A DNA stretch of 64,000 nt from Leptospiraceae bacterium (GTDB lineage: Bacteria > Spirochaetota > Leptospiria > Leptospirales > Leptonemataceae), in contig JANXCF010000006.1 in the NCBI GenBank assembly GCA_025059995.1, positions 62,001-126,000 on the forward strand, written 5' to 3'. This document shows positions 26,637 through 35,290 of the stretch, one piece after another (the first letter of the stretch is position 1; the number at the start of each line of letters is the position of its first letter). The position numbers and the translations under genes were made by a program. Under the pieces are notes generated by a model that did no database searches, was not told where the DNA came from, and was given only the letters and a program-made list of their open reading frames with translations.

Positions 26637-28357
26637 AAATCATCACCTCGTTTTTGGTATCGTTTCTTCAAACGTAAAAAACCGTATATGGCAAAAAGAA
26701 CTGGTATTGTTAAGGTATGAAACCAAGCAAAAGCTGTTTGTAGTTCTTTGGGTAGTTGTAGCTGAATTACTGGTAAAATAGGAATTTTTGAACGAACTTC
26801 CAATAGGTCTAAGTCTCCTTGAAAATACTCAATCACATTTTGAACAAAGGCAAAATTGATTTTGAAGTATTCCATGTTGGCTTCATTACGAAAAAAGATG
26901 TCAGAAACGAGATAGGGTGTGCCAATCAATAAAATCCTTCCTTCAGTATTTCCTAATTGACCTGTGTTGAAATTTGCTTTCAAATTTGGATCAATGTCCA
27001 AAGTCTGGTATTCGTCTTTGAAGGCACTTTGAAATTTCCCTTGAGCTAAAATCATCACAGGTAGTTGTTGAGGAATCTTTTCTTGTCCTTCTGTATTTTT
27101 ATCTAAGAATTGTAAATCCTTCAATTCAAGAGAGGTTTGTTTTCGAGCAATGATTTCATCAGAAGTTTGAATTAATACTTTATACTTTACTTGTGGTTGA
27201 ACGTTAGGGTTATAACGTAAATCAGAGAACCAAGGAAAAATCACCATAGGGATGTATCTTAAAAATTCTACATCAGAAAGAATATTATTGTTTTCAGCTG
27301 TATAAACTGCCCATGAGGGGTTAGGGTATCTTCCCAAGAATTGTCCTAAAATGTCGATTTCAGGAGCTGCTAAGTTGGGTTCTAAAATGACTCGTTCATT
27401 GATGCCTAATCCGTATTTTCCTAAAAATTCATTCCAAATTTTGAGTTCATCGGGAATGGTGGTAAAACCACGACTCCCTGAGCTCAGACCTAATTGCATA
27501 AGTTGAGGATTGGGGGGAGTGATAGTAAAATCAAAACCTTTTAGCATAAGAATCAAATTTCCTCCCCTGAGTAAAAACTGATCTAAATAAACTTGTTCTT
27601 TTTGAGTGATATTGGGTAAGCCGATGACCAGAAGGGTTTCAATTGTATCAGGAATGGGTTGATCTAATTGGATTTCTCTGATTTCTCCCATTTCTTTTTC
27701 AATGAAGTTTTTAAAAGCAAAGTAGTTATCTTTATCCATGTCTAATCGGGTTTGCCATCTTCGAAATTTACCAGTTCCTTCGGTGTTCAAATAGCCAATC
27801 CCACTGATTCTGGTATCAGGATCCTGAAGGAGTTTTTTTACTTCTTTTAAAAAGACGTATTCAAAATTGCTCAAAATTCCGCCTTGTTCCACTAACGAAA
27901 AGGTAGTATGTCTGTCGGTATATTGTAAATAGACTCCGAAGTATCCTAATCTTACAGAAGCTTTGTCGATCTCAGCTTCTTCTATGGGGATACCTTGGAT
28001 ACCTCGTTTGCTTGCCAATGAGCGAAGTTCTTCATTGTTCGGATCAATGATTTTTAATTGAATCAAAGAATGGTTTTGTCTTTGGATGTCTTCTAGTTGA
28101 TAAATAATGGGTTGTAATTGGGAAAAGATTTGTCCTGGAATATCCCGACTAATGTAGGCTTCAATCAAGAGGGGATATTTTAGTTGATTTAATACTTTTT
28201 TTGTGCTTCCACTAAGGGTGTTGATATTTCCTTTCGAAAGATCTAATTTCCAATTGATGTTATAAGCAATGACATTCACTAAAAAAAAGAGTATGAAGAT
28301 ATTCGCATAAATAAAGCTTTTGGATTGGAAAAATGAGAGTCGAAAAGCTAACTTCAT
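26633..28357 (-). CDS. GldG-like ABC exporter auxiliary protein
   Basis: A 574-residue protein with an N-terminal membrane helix (about 17-33), a long extracytoplasmic domain of the ABC_transp_aux type, and a C-terminal helix (about 544-562) followed by a basic tail. Early motifs include NWKLDLSKGNINTLSGSTKK and LIEAYISRDIPG, typical of GldG-family proteins. It lies between the permease and the DUF4340-like gene. In Bacteroidetes, GldA/F/G are linked to gliding; here the organism has flagella, so a gliding role is not implied. Confidence 0.85.
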   Translation of the reverse strand: MKLAFRLSFFQSKSFIYANIFILFFLVNVIAYNINWKLDLSKGNINTLSGSTKKVLNQLKYPLLIEAYISRDIPGQIFSQLQPIIYQLEDIQRQNHSLIQLKIIDPNNEELRSLASKRGIQGIPIEEAEIDKASVRLGYFGVYLQYTDRHTTFSLVEQGGILSNFEYVFLKEVKKLLQDPDTRISGIGYLNTEGTGKFRRWQTRLDMDKDNYFAFKNFIEKEMGEIREIQLDQPIPDTIETLLVIGLPNITQKEQVYLDQFLLRGGNLILMLKGFDFTITPPNPQLMQLGLSSGSRGFTTIPDELKIWNEFLGKYGLGINERVILEPNLAAPEIDILGQFLGRYPNPSWAVYTAENNNILSDVEFLRYIPMVIFPWFSDLRYNPNVQPQVKYKVLIQTSDEIIARKQTSLELKDLQFLDKNTEGQEKIPQQLPVMILAQGKFQSAFKDEYQTLDIDPNLKANFNTGQLGNTEGRILLIGTPYLVSDIFFRNEANMEYFKINFAFVQNVIEYFQGDLDLLEVRSKIPILPVIQLQLPKELQTAFAWFHTLTIPVLFAIYGFLRLKKRYQKRGDDL

Positions 28358-28366
28358 ATTAAAACC

Positions 28367-29095
28367 TCAAAATCTTTTGACGATTTCTGTGTTAATGTAT
28401 AACATCAGTGCGATGAAAGATAAATAATAAATCACATCACTGATTAAAATCATGCCTTTTGAAAACGAAGAGAAGTGATAGCTAATTGAAAAGATTCCTA
28501 AAAAGAAATTCCAATCAGGTGGCAAGTGTTGAGTGAGAAGGTAATAATTACTCAAAAACATAAACAAACTGATAAAAAATGTCAACACAAAAGCGACTAT
28601 TTGTTCTCGCGTCAAAGCCGAAGCCACCATTCCAATGCTCACATAAGCTCCAGCCATCAAAATTGAACCAAAATAGATGGTAAAGGTTTTTCCCCAATCA
28701 GTGATACCAAGTAAAGAAATACTGATCGTCAAAGGGAAAGCAGCAATGATCACCAATGAAACAAAGGTCCAACTTGCTAAAAATTTCGAAATCACCAGTT
28801 CAAAATCAGTATAGGGCAAAGTTTTTAGGATTTCTATGGTTCCCATTTTTCGTTCCTCTGCCCATACCCTCATTGTGACAGCAGGAACAAGAAAAATAAA
28901 CGTAAACGGAAGTAGGTTCATATAAGACTCAATACTTGCCAATTGGGCATCCCAGAAACCCGGTATGAGATCAAAGATCCCCAAAAAGAAAAAAAGAAAG
29001 TTAAAAAAAAGTGTAATGCTCATGAAAATATATCCACTTGGTGTGTTGAAGTAGGAAAGTAACTCTTTTTTATAAAGAAATTTTATGTTTTTCAT
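28367..29095 (-). CDS. ABC transporter permease (GldF-like, ABC-2 type)
   Basis: A 242-residue integral membrane protein with six predicted helices. It shows FNTPSGYIFM near the N terminus and AEERKMGTIEILKTLPYTD, the conserved coupling segment of this permease family. It sits 7 bases after the ATPase gene and 9 bases before the GldG-like gene. It forms the membrane channel of the exporter. Cargo is unknown. Confidence 0.9.
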   Translation of the reverse strand: MKNIKFLYKKELLSYFNTPSGYIFMSITLFFNFLFFFLGIFDLIPGFWDAQLASIESYMNLLPFTFIFLVPAVTMRVWAEERKMGTIEILKTLPYTDFELVISKFLASWTFVSLVIIAAFPLTISISLLGITDWGKTFTIYFGSILMAGAYVSIGMVASALTREQIVAFVLTFFISLFMFLSNYYLLTQHLPPDWNFFLGIFSISYHFSSFSKGMILISDVIYYLSFIALMLYINTEIVKRF

Positions 29096-29102
29096 AAACG
29101 CC

Positions 29103-30029
29103 TCAGTTCTGTGTGAGTTCTTGAAAAATTTCTTCTATTGATTTTTCTAATGGAGAGAATTCAATCACATCCCAGTCAAACTTCTTGATTTCGTAAAATA
29201 GTTTTTCGGGTCTGTCTTCTTTGAGCTCGCAAATGTATTTTTTAAATTCGGAATTTGGGATTTCTTGAACCCTCACGTTTAATATGAGGTCAAGGTTTTT
29301 TAATGTATTTTCTATATTATCTCTTTGGGATTTTGCTATGATAACTCGCAAGTTTGATTTTTGTAATTCTTCTATCCTTCGATTGGCTACAATCTTTCCT
29401 TTGTGAATAATGATTACTTGATTACAAACATCTTGAACTTCTTTTAGGATGTGGGTAGAAAGGATCACTAGCTTTTCTTTTGATAAACTCTTTATGAATT
29501 CTCGGATGGTAATAATTTGATTTGGATCCAATCCGGTGGTTGGTTCGTCCAAAATGATGATTTCAGGATCGTGAATTAAAGTAGCTGCAAGTGCTGTTCG
29601 TTGACGAAATCCCTTTGATAATAACCCTAAGGGTGTATATAAATGCGATGATAACCGTAAGGTTTCAACTAAGATGTCTTTTCTTTTTTTTAGGGTATCA
29701 TCACTTAAAGCACGGGATTTCCCCATAAAGTCTAAATACTCATCCACAAGCATTTCTGGATAAAGGGGATTAGACTCTGGTAAATAACCAATTTTTCTTT
29801 TGATGGTGAGTTTTTGTTTTTCATCACCATTGAGTGGGATATTATCGATTTCTACATAACCAGAGGTAGGGGTAAGGTATCCAGTTAGAACCCTCATGGT
29901 TGTGGTTTTGCCAGCTCCATTGGGTCCCAATAGCCCAATAATTCCCATCGTTTTGTCCACTGTAAAAGAAATTTGATCAATCGCAGTGAAATTCCCAAAC
30001 TGAACAGTTAGATTTTCAACTTTGATCAT
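29103..30029 (-). CDS. ABC transporter ATP-binding protein (GldA-like)
   Basis: A 308-residue ATPase counted from the ATG at 30029 (MIKVENLTVQFG); a TTG-started frame to 30065 adds 12 residues and is less likely. Walker A is GPNGAGKTTT, the signature is LSKGFRQRTALAA (LSKG instead of LSGGQ), Walker B is IIILDEPTTGLDP, and the switch histidine is in ILSTHIL. The C-terminal extension of about 75 residues is usual for the GldA/CcmA type. It drives the downstream permease. Confidence 0.93.
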   Translation of the reverse strand: MIKVENLTVQFGNFTAIDQISFTVDKTMGIIGLLGPNGAGKTTTMRVLTGYLTPTSGYVEIDNIPLNGDEKQKLTIKRKIGYLPESNPLYPEMLVDEYLDFMGKSRALSDDTLKKRKDILVETLRLSSHLYTPLGLLSKGFRQRTALAATLIHDPEIIILDEPTTGLDPNQIITIREFIKSLSKEKLVILSTHILKEVQDVCNQVIIIHKGKIVANRRIEELQKSNLRVIIAKSQRDNIENTLKNLDLILNVRVQEIPNSEFKKYICELKEDRPEKLFYEIKKFDWDVIEFSPLEKSIEEIFQELTQN

Positions 30030-30105
30030 CAAAGCCAAAAACTTAGGATTTAATCGGAAATTCAAGCGTTTTTGGAATGAGAAAAGAAGTTGTCCTTTGG
30101 CGAAT

Positions 30106-31710
30106 TCATGAATAGGAAATCAGTACAGGAAATAGTTTTTTAAAATCAATTAGTAAAGACGGATAGAAACGCTTGTAGATATAAAACTTTGTGGTTTTCA
30201 AAACTTCTTTGTGATTTTCATGAAACCATCGATCAAATTCAAAATGAGATTTATGTGTTTTTTCGAATGCCTTTTTGATTTGTTCGTAGTCCTTTATGTA
30301 TTCTTGTAATACAATTTCTTGTTGAAATACATATATAGTATATGCATCAACTTCTTCTTGATCGATATTAGCATGGATTTCTTCCCACCAATCAATGAAA
30401 ATCTTTTTTATTAAGCTATTAGGGTATTTTCGAATTAATAAATTGGAATCAAAGTAGAGAATTTCTCCCCATTTTTTTTCTCTGAGTTTTTCCATGAGGA
30501 TTTGAAAAATCGTGTTTGCTCCTATGTGATAAAAGAAAATATCTGGTTTCAAAATCCCTTTAAAATCATCTTGTAAAATTTCAGTACGAATTTCTTCGAA
30601 GGTTTTTCTTAACATGCTTAAATATCCACTTAGAATTTCATCTATGTTTTTTGGGTTTAGTGGAGTACTATTATAAGAAGAAATAAAATAACTTTCTTCT
30701 AAGGTTTTGTCATCAAAAACTACATGGTGGGAGTGATAAAAGAGTTCCATGTCTTTTTGATAATCATCTCTTTTTACTTCAAGGAAATAATCTAACGTGC
30801 GATTCCAGTTTTTACTTCCTAAAATTCGGGTAGATAAAAGGTTTTTTTGGAATTTTTTTATCTCAGAATCAAAAATAATTGTTTTAGCTATCTCTTGTAG
30901 AGAGTTTAGTTCTAGTTTTTGTGTTGATTGACTTTGAGTTTCTAATGTCAAGGAATTATACAATCCCGTTAGAGTATATTGGATGTTTTCATCGTAGCTC
31001 AGGCTAGCAATATAGTTGTAAGGAGATGATTGTTGGTATCCCTGAACACGTAAATATTTCTCTAATAAATTCAAAAAAACTTCTGTTTGGTGATTGAGTA
31101 TTAAGATCTTCTGCAGTTGGTATTCTTGAATGTCTTTGAAATATTCTTTTGTTTCTTGTATAAAAAGAAAAGTATCAATGAGTTTTTCTATGTCCTTCCA
31201 GTTATTTGATGCAACCTCATGAAAAGATTTAAGTCTTTCGATGAAGCGCTTCATTTTGATGAAGTTTTTTTGATTTTCATTGAAACTCTCTCCGAAAAAA
31301 CGTTTTCCTAGTTTTTGAGCTTCTTTCTCCAGTTGTTCGTCCGTGTTGGTTTCAATCAGAAGACGATAAAACTTCCGAATACTTTCCAGCTTTTCTATGA
31401 AATCAGAACCGTATTGTTCAAATATTCTTCTTACTTTAAGGTTTTTGGTAGCTATGTTGATTTTATTAAAAATTTCGTTGGAAATATAAATATGAGGTCG
31501 TAGAACTACTTCAATGGGATGTGAGAATTGTCTTACTATCCTTTTTTCTTCGACGAAGAGATACTCATCCTCAAACTTTGGGGTTTCTATTAATGGAGAA
31601 ATCGTTTCTTTTTCTAAAGTAGGTAATTCATATATACAAGTGAAAGGTTCATTAAGGATTTTAATTAAAAAATCTTGATCTTCGCGATTTGTTTCAGTGA
31701 TGAGAGACAT
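30106..31710 (-). CDS. Large cytoplasmic protein of unknown function
   Basis: I do not recognise this 534-residue protein. It has no signal peptide or membrane helix. It is rich in Lys, Glu, Phe and Ile, and seems largely helical, with a short conserved-looking block FFYHIGANTIFQILMEKLRE near residue 390. It starts 14 bases after the ftsH stop, and its AGGG ribosome-binding site lies in the 3' arm of a hairpin whose loop carries that stop. It is followed by the ABC ATPase after about 75 bases. Position suggests co-translation with FtsH; function is open. Confidence 0.75.
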   Translation of the reverse strand: MSLITETNREDQDFLIKILNEPFTCIYELPTLEKETISPLIETPKFEDEYLFVEEKRIVRQFSHPIEVVLRPHIYISNEIFNKINIATKNLKVRRIFEQYGSDFIEKLESIRKFYRLLIETNTDEQLEKEAQKLGKRFFGESFNENQKNFIKMKRFIERLKSFHEVASNNWKDIEKLIDTFLFIQETKEYFKDIQEYQLQKILILNHQTEVFLNLLEKYLRVQGYQQSSPYNYIASLSYDENIQYTLTGLYNSLTLETQSQSTQKLELNSLQEIAKTIIFDSEIKKFQKNLLSTRILGSKNWNRTLDYFLEVKRDDYQKDMELFYHSHHVVFDDKTLEESYFISSYNSTPLNPKNIDEILSGYLSMLRKTFEEIRTEILQDDFKGILKPDIFFYHIGANTIFQILMEKLREKKWGEILYFDSNLLIRKYPNSLIKKIFIDWWEEIHANIDQEEVDAYTIYVFQQEIVLQEYIKDYEQIKKAFEKTHKSHFEFDRWFHENHKEVLKTTKFYIYKRFYPSLLIDFKKLFPVLISYS

Positions 31711-31714
31711 AGAG

Positions 31715-31737
31715 CCCTGCTATTTCATGTAGCAGGG
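31715..31737 (-). promoter_or_regulatory. Hairpin over the ftsH stop and the next gene's ribosome-binding site
   Basis: Read on the minus strand, CCCTGCTA (31730-31737) pairs perfectly with TAGCAGGG (31715-31722) around a 7-base loop. The ftsH stop TGA (31725-31727) is in the loop. The AGGG that serves as Shine-Dalgarno for the ATG at 31710 is in the 3' arm. There is no T tract, so it is not an intrinsic terminator. It looks like a translational-coupling switch. Confidence 0.6.
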
Positions 31738-33734
31738 ATGGGTTCCATTTCGCCGTTAGAAACTTCTGGATAACTTTTTTTTGGTGCTTCTTGGGATAGA
31801 GTGATTCGCTTTTGATTAGGTGCTAAGTTTTCGTACCCTACAATTTCGTTCAATTCTTCTCCTGTAATGGTTTCTTTTTCTAAAAGGGTTTTTGCAATTT
31901 TGTCAAGCTTATCACGGTGTTTGATTAATAATTCTTTACCTCGAGAAAGTTGTTCTTCAATGAATCTTTTTACTTCGGCATCAATCAACGCAGCTGTTTG
32001 CTCGCTATAGGTTTTAACATGAGCAATATCACGTGCAAGGAAGATATTTTGTTCTTCGTGGGCATATGACACTGTTCCTAATTTTTCTGACATTCCCCAT
32101 TCGCAGACCATTTTTCTTGCTATATTGGTGGCAACTTGAATGTCATTAGCTGCTCCCGTTGAAGTGTCCTTAAAGACAATTTCTTCGGCTAAATAACCGC
32201 CCATCAAAATACAAATCCGATCCAACCAATATTTTTTTGGATGGATGTGTTTATCACCTTCGGGTAATTGTTGGGTTAATCCGAGAGCCCTTCCTCTTGG
32301 AATGATAGTTACTTTATGAACTGGTTCTGCATAGGGAAGCATGGTTCCTAATAGAGCATGACCTGCTTCATGATAAGCAATGACTTCTTTTTCTTGTTCA
32401 GTGATCAAAAAACTTCGTCTTTCGGGTCCCATCAAAACTTTGTCTTTTGCTTCTTCTAATTCTTCTTGGGTAACACGTTTTTTGTTTTTTCTTGCTGCAA
32501 GAAGGGCTGCTTCATTGATCAGGTTTGCTAAGTCAGCTCCAGTGAAGCCTGGAGTTCCTCGAGCAATTTTCGCTAATGAAACATCAGAGGCTAAAGGAAC
32601 TTTTCGAGCATGGATTTTGAGTATTTCTTCGCGACCTTTTACATCTGGAGCATTCACAATCACTTGTCGATCGAATCTTCCCGGACGTAAAAGCGCTGGG
32701 TCTAAAATATCAGGTCGGTTTGTAGCAGCAATGACGATGATTCCTTCGTTTTCCTCAAAACCGTCCATTTCCACAAGGAGCTGGTTTAAGGTTTGTTCTC
32801 GTTCATCATGTCCACCACCTAATCCAGCTCCTCTTAATCTACCTACTGCATCAATCTCATCAATGAAGATAATACATGGAGCATTTTTCTTGGCTTGTTC
32901 AAACAAATCTCTTACTCTTGAGGCACCAACGCCAACAAACATCTCCACGAAATCAGAACCCGAAATAGAAAAGAAAGGAACACCTGCCTCACCGGCAACT
33001 GCTTTTGCTAAAAGAGTCTTTCCTGTTCCTGGTGGACCTACGAGTAAAACTCCTTTGGGAATGCGAGCTCCAATGTTTTGAAATTTCTTTGGATCTTTGA
33101 GAAAATCAACAACTTCTCGTAGTTCTTCTTTTGCTTCATCACAGCCTGCTACATCATTAAAAGTCACTTTCGTTTTGCCTTCTAAATGAAGTTTGGCTCT
33201 ACTTTTACCGAAAGCTAAGGCTTTATTACCAGTGCTTTGGATTTGCCGAAACATGAAGAACCACAAAAGAAGAATGATAAAAACGTATGGTAAAATACTA
33301 ATAATGGTATTCAAAAAGCCTCCCTTTTGTGGATTTTCGAATTTATAGATGATGCCGTTTTTCTCTAATATTTGTATGAATTCATCATTAATTATATCTG
33401 GCAAAACCTCAACATAAAAGGGTATCGTGGATGCTTTGAGTTTTTGTATATCTGTTTCGTTAGATAAATCAACATTTTTCCCAACATACCTTCCATCAAT
33501 CCTTGTAGGTGTGACTTTGAGGATGAAAGGATTTTCTTCAAACAAATTTTTTTGAATATTTTTCGTAAAGATTTTCCCCTTTGCATCAGGAGCGTTTACG
33601 AGCATTTTTCTGAATTCAGAGTAAGTCATTGGTTCAGGTGTTTCAAAATTTTGAAACTGATTCACACCTTGAAATAAGTAAAGTAGAATGATGAAACCTG
33701 TGATAAAAAAAATGATTCTTAATCCCTTGTTCAT
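31725..33734 (-). CDS. ftsH: ATP-dependent zinc metalloprotease FtsH
   Basis: Membrane-anchored AAA+ protease that degrades damaged membrane proteins and short-lived regulators. The 669-residue protein has two N-terminal helices (about 6-22 and 146-165) flanking a periplasmic domain. Walker A is [12 protein letters not shown], Walker B is [13 protein letters not shown], the pore motif is FVEMFVG, and the zinc site is [10 protein letters not shown]. An AAGGAG site precedes the ATG at 33734. It lies 71 bases after pth and is followed by the unknown 534-residue gene through a coupling hairpin. Confidence 0.98.
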   Translation of the reverse strand: MNKGLRIIFFITGFIILLYLFQGVNQFQNFETPEPMTYSEFRKMLVNAPDAKGKIFTKNIQKNLFEENPFILKVTPTRIDGRYVGKNVDLSNETDIQKLKASTIPFYVEVLPDIINDEFIQILEKNGIIYKFENPQKGGFLNTIISILPYVFIILLLWFFMFRQIQSTGNKALAFGKSRAKLHLEGKTKVTFNDVAGCDEAKEELREVVDFLKDPKKFQNIGARIPKGVLLVGPPGTGKTLLAKAVAGEAGVPFFSISGSDFVEMFVGVGASRVRDLFEQAKKNAPCIIFIDEIDAVGRLRGAGLGGGHDEREQTLNQLLVEMDGFEENEGIIVIAATNRPDILDPALLRPGRFDRQVIVNAPDVKGREEILKIHARKVPLASDVSLAKIARGTPGFTGADLANLINEAALLAARKNKKRVTQEELEEAKDKVLMGPERRSFLITEQEKEVIAYHEAGHALLGTMLPYAEPVHKVTIIPRGRALGLTQQLPEGDKHIHPKKYWLDRICILMGGYLAEEIVFKDTSTGAANDIQVATNIARKMVCEWGMSEKLGTVSYAHEEQNIFLARDIAHVKTYSEQTAALIDAEVKRFIEEQLSRGKELLIKHRDKLDKIAKTLLEKETITGEELNEIVGYENLAPNQKRITLSQEAPKKSYPEVSNGEMEPIPAT

Positions 33735-33805
33735 TTTTTCTCCTTTTATTAGTTCTAAGTTTTAAGTTTTGTTGTTAAAATATTAAAAAAAAATCGATAG
33801 TCAAT

Positions 33806-34372
33806 CTATTCACTGAATTTTTGTATGATTTCATTGATATCCTTTGCATGAGCGATTTCCCTTATGGCTGCTTCTGCGTCATTAATGATGTTAATAAGCC
33901 GAAAACTTTCTTGAGGTTCAAATTCTTGATTTATAAATTCTTCTCGAGCCATTGTAGAAGTTTTCTTATTGGCGATACCCACTCGGACCTTGATAAAATC
34001 CCAAGATTTTAAAGAATTCGCTAAGTTTTCTATTGCGGGATGTCCAAAACTCTGTTTACTCACATCCACAGCAATCTTTCCTAAGGGTAAAGTGATATCA
34101 TCCATGATTACTACAATATCTTTAGGTTTTACACGCAAAAATGAAGCAATGTATAAAGCAGCTTCACCTGCTAAATTAGCATAAGTTTGAGGTTTAAGCA
34201 ATACTATTTCCTCGTCATCAATAGAACCTCTTCCGATAAGTGATTTTTTTTTCTTCGTTCGGATTTCAATATTATTATTATTAGCTATGATGTCTAAAAT
34301 CTTAAATCCTATGTTTGAGCGTCGATTTTGATATTTCTCTCCCGGATTTCCAAGGCCTATGATTAGCTTCAT
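33806..34372 (-). CDS. pth: Peptidyl-tRNA hydrolase-like protein with altered active site
   Basis: The 188-residue protein has the length and fold motifs of bacterial Pth: LIIGLGNPGEKY at the N terminus, KPQTYANLAG, IVVIMDDITLPLGK and KVRVGI. The key residues are not all present. The catalytic histidine of TRHN (His20 in E. coli) is Ser19 in NRRSNIGF. The GGHNG loop (His113/Asn114) reads GHPAIEN, with no matching His or Asn. Asn9, Asn66 and Asp91 are kept. It may be an inactive or repurposed paralogue, with an active Pth elsewhere in the genome; the symbol marks family only. Its mRNA is predicted leaderless. Confidence 0.8.
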   Translation of the reverse strand: MKLIIGLGNPGEKYQNRRSNIGFKILDIIANNNNIEIRTKKKKSLIGRGSIDDEEIVLLKPQTYANLAGEAALYIASFLRVKPKDIVVIMDDITLPLGKIAVDVSKQSFGHPAIENLANSLKSWDFIKVRVGIANKKTSTMAREEFINQEFEPQESFRLINIINDAEAAIREIAHAKDINEIIQKFSE

Positions 34373-34378
34373 TTTCGT

Positions 34379-34408
34379 TATAAACTATAATGTTTTCTTG
34401 CTTGTCAA
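34379..34408 (-). promoter_or_regulatory. Promoter of pth-like gene and downstream run, predicted leaderless
   Basis: On the minus strand a consensus TTGACA (34403-34408) is followed after 18 bases by TTTATA (34379-34384), with only 6 bases to the ATG at 34372. The transcription start is expected at the first base of the start codon. Confidence 0.65.
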
Positions 34409-34590
34409 GTAAAATTTTATTTATATTATAAAGACTCAAAAGGGGATCATTTTCTCCCTACAAAGAACTTTTTCAAAGCCTTCGGATAATCTTTTTATCC
34501 TTATCAGACGAAAAAAATTAAAATTTTTTTAAGTTTTTTTGCTACTGAATTTACAACTTTCTAAATTTTGATGTTGTGTGATTGGATTTT

Positions 34591-34875
34591 TCACTTCAAA
34601 CCATAGAACTCTCTATTTTTTTGGATATAGGATTTCCATTTTTCGGGGACCTCGTCTTCAGGGAAAATAGCTTGGACCGGACAAGCAGGTTCACAAGCAC
34701 CACAATCAATGCATTCTTCTGGATTGATGTATAATTGTTTTCCAGATAAATTATTAGGATCATATCCATACTTAGACCATTCTTCTTTTGTTGGATGTAT
34801 ACAATCAACTGGACAAACATCAACACAAGAAGTATCACATACCCCTATACAAGGTTCTGTAATCACAAAAGCCAT
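34591..34875 (-). CDS. Ferredoxin with two iron-sulfur clusters
   Basis: Small cytoplasmic electron carrier of 94 residues. The N-terminal part has CIGVCDTSCVDVCPVDCIHP and the second motif is CIDCGACEPACPVQAIF, together supplying ligands for two clusters. The first motif, with its extended spacing, resembles 7Fe ferredoxins of the FdxA type ([3Fe-4S] plus [4Fe-4S]). AGGAGG precedes the ATG. The gene diverges from a siroheme-synthase-like gene across about 415 bp. Redox partners are unknown. Confidence 0.93.
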   Translation of the reverse strand: MAFVITEPCIGVCDTSCVDVCPVDCIHPTKEEWSKYGYDPNNLSGKQLYINPEECIDCGACEPACPVQAIFPEDEVPEKWKSYIQKNREFYGLK

Positions 34876-35077
34876 TTTGACCTCCTAAGTCTTTTAAATA
34901 TATGTAAAAAAAAATAACTTATTGAAGTTGTATAGTATTTTTTAGATAGAAGATTGAAAGAACTTAATAAAACCAATTTTAACGTAGAGTTTCTGCCATA
35001 ACCTTGAATTCTTTTGAGTTAATGACTTTTTTAGTAAAGATTTTGAGCTTTTTTGCACTTTTTTAAAGATAGAATTA

Positions 35078-35091
35078 TTCATTCGAATGAA
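35078..35091. promoter_or_regulatory. 14-bp perfect palindrome, candidate operator
   Basis: TTCATTCGAATGAA reads the same on both strands with no spacer. It stands alone in a divergent promoter region, as expected for a dimeric repressor site. No regulator can be named from the sequence. Confidence 0.4.
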
Positions 35092-35239
35092 ATCATAAAA
35101 TCGTTTGTTTTATTGGAGTTTTTTGTTAGTTTTAAGTATCAAAGTTTAACATCAATTTCTTTATTTTCAATTTCCATTATGCTTTATGCTTTACATGGAT
35201 TTTTTAAAGCTTTGAGTGGATATGAGGTTTTATAAGAAA

Positions 35240-35257
35240 ATGGTTTTAGAAAACCAT
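35240..35257. repeat. 8-bp inverted repeat with 2-base spacer
   Basis: ATGGTTTT and AAAACCAT flank AG, about 34 bases before the siroheme-synthase-like ATG. It could be an operator or a short hairpin near the start of that mRNA. The loop is too small for a good terminator. Confidence 0.35.
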
Positions 35258-35290
35258 AGTAATTTGTAAAAAATAGGGATTTACCAAAAA

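Larger units (their letters stand above)
34876..35290. other. 415-bp divergent intergenic region with two palindromes
   Basis: This AT-rich stretch separates the ferredoxin gene from the siroheme-synthase-like gene. It holds two near-perfect inverted repeats (own entries). A 60-codon hydrophobic frame at 35053-35235 has no ribosome-binding site and I do not call it. No RNA gene is recognisable. Confidence 0.6.

Noticed and set aside
32380-33081. 233-codon open frame on the + strand inside ftsH
   Set aside because: Fully antisense to highly conserved AAA+ coding sequence; serine-rich shadow translation without ribosome-binding site.
35053-35235. 60-codon hydrophobic frame in the ferredoxin/siroheme intergenic region
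   Set aside because: No ribosome-binding site, and the AT-rich DNA easily yields Phe/Ile/Leu-rich frames; kept only as a mention in the intergenic entry.
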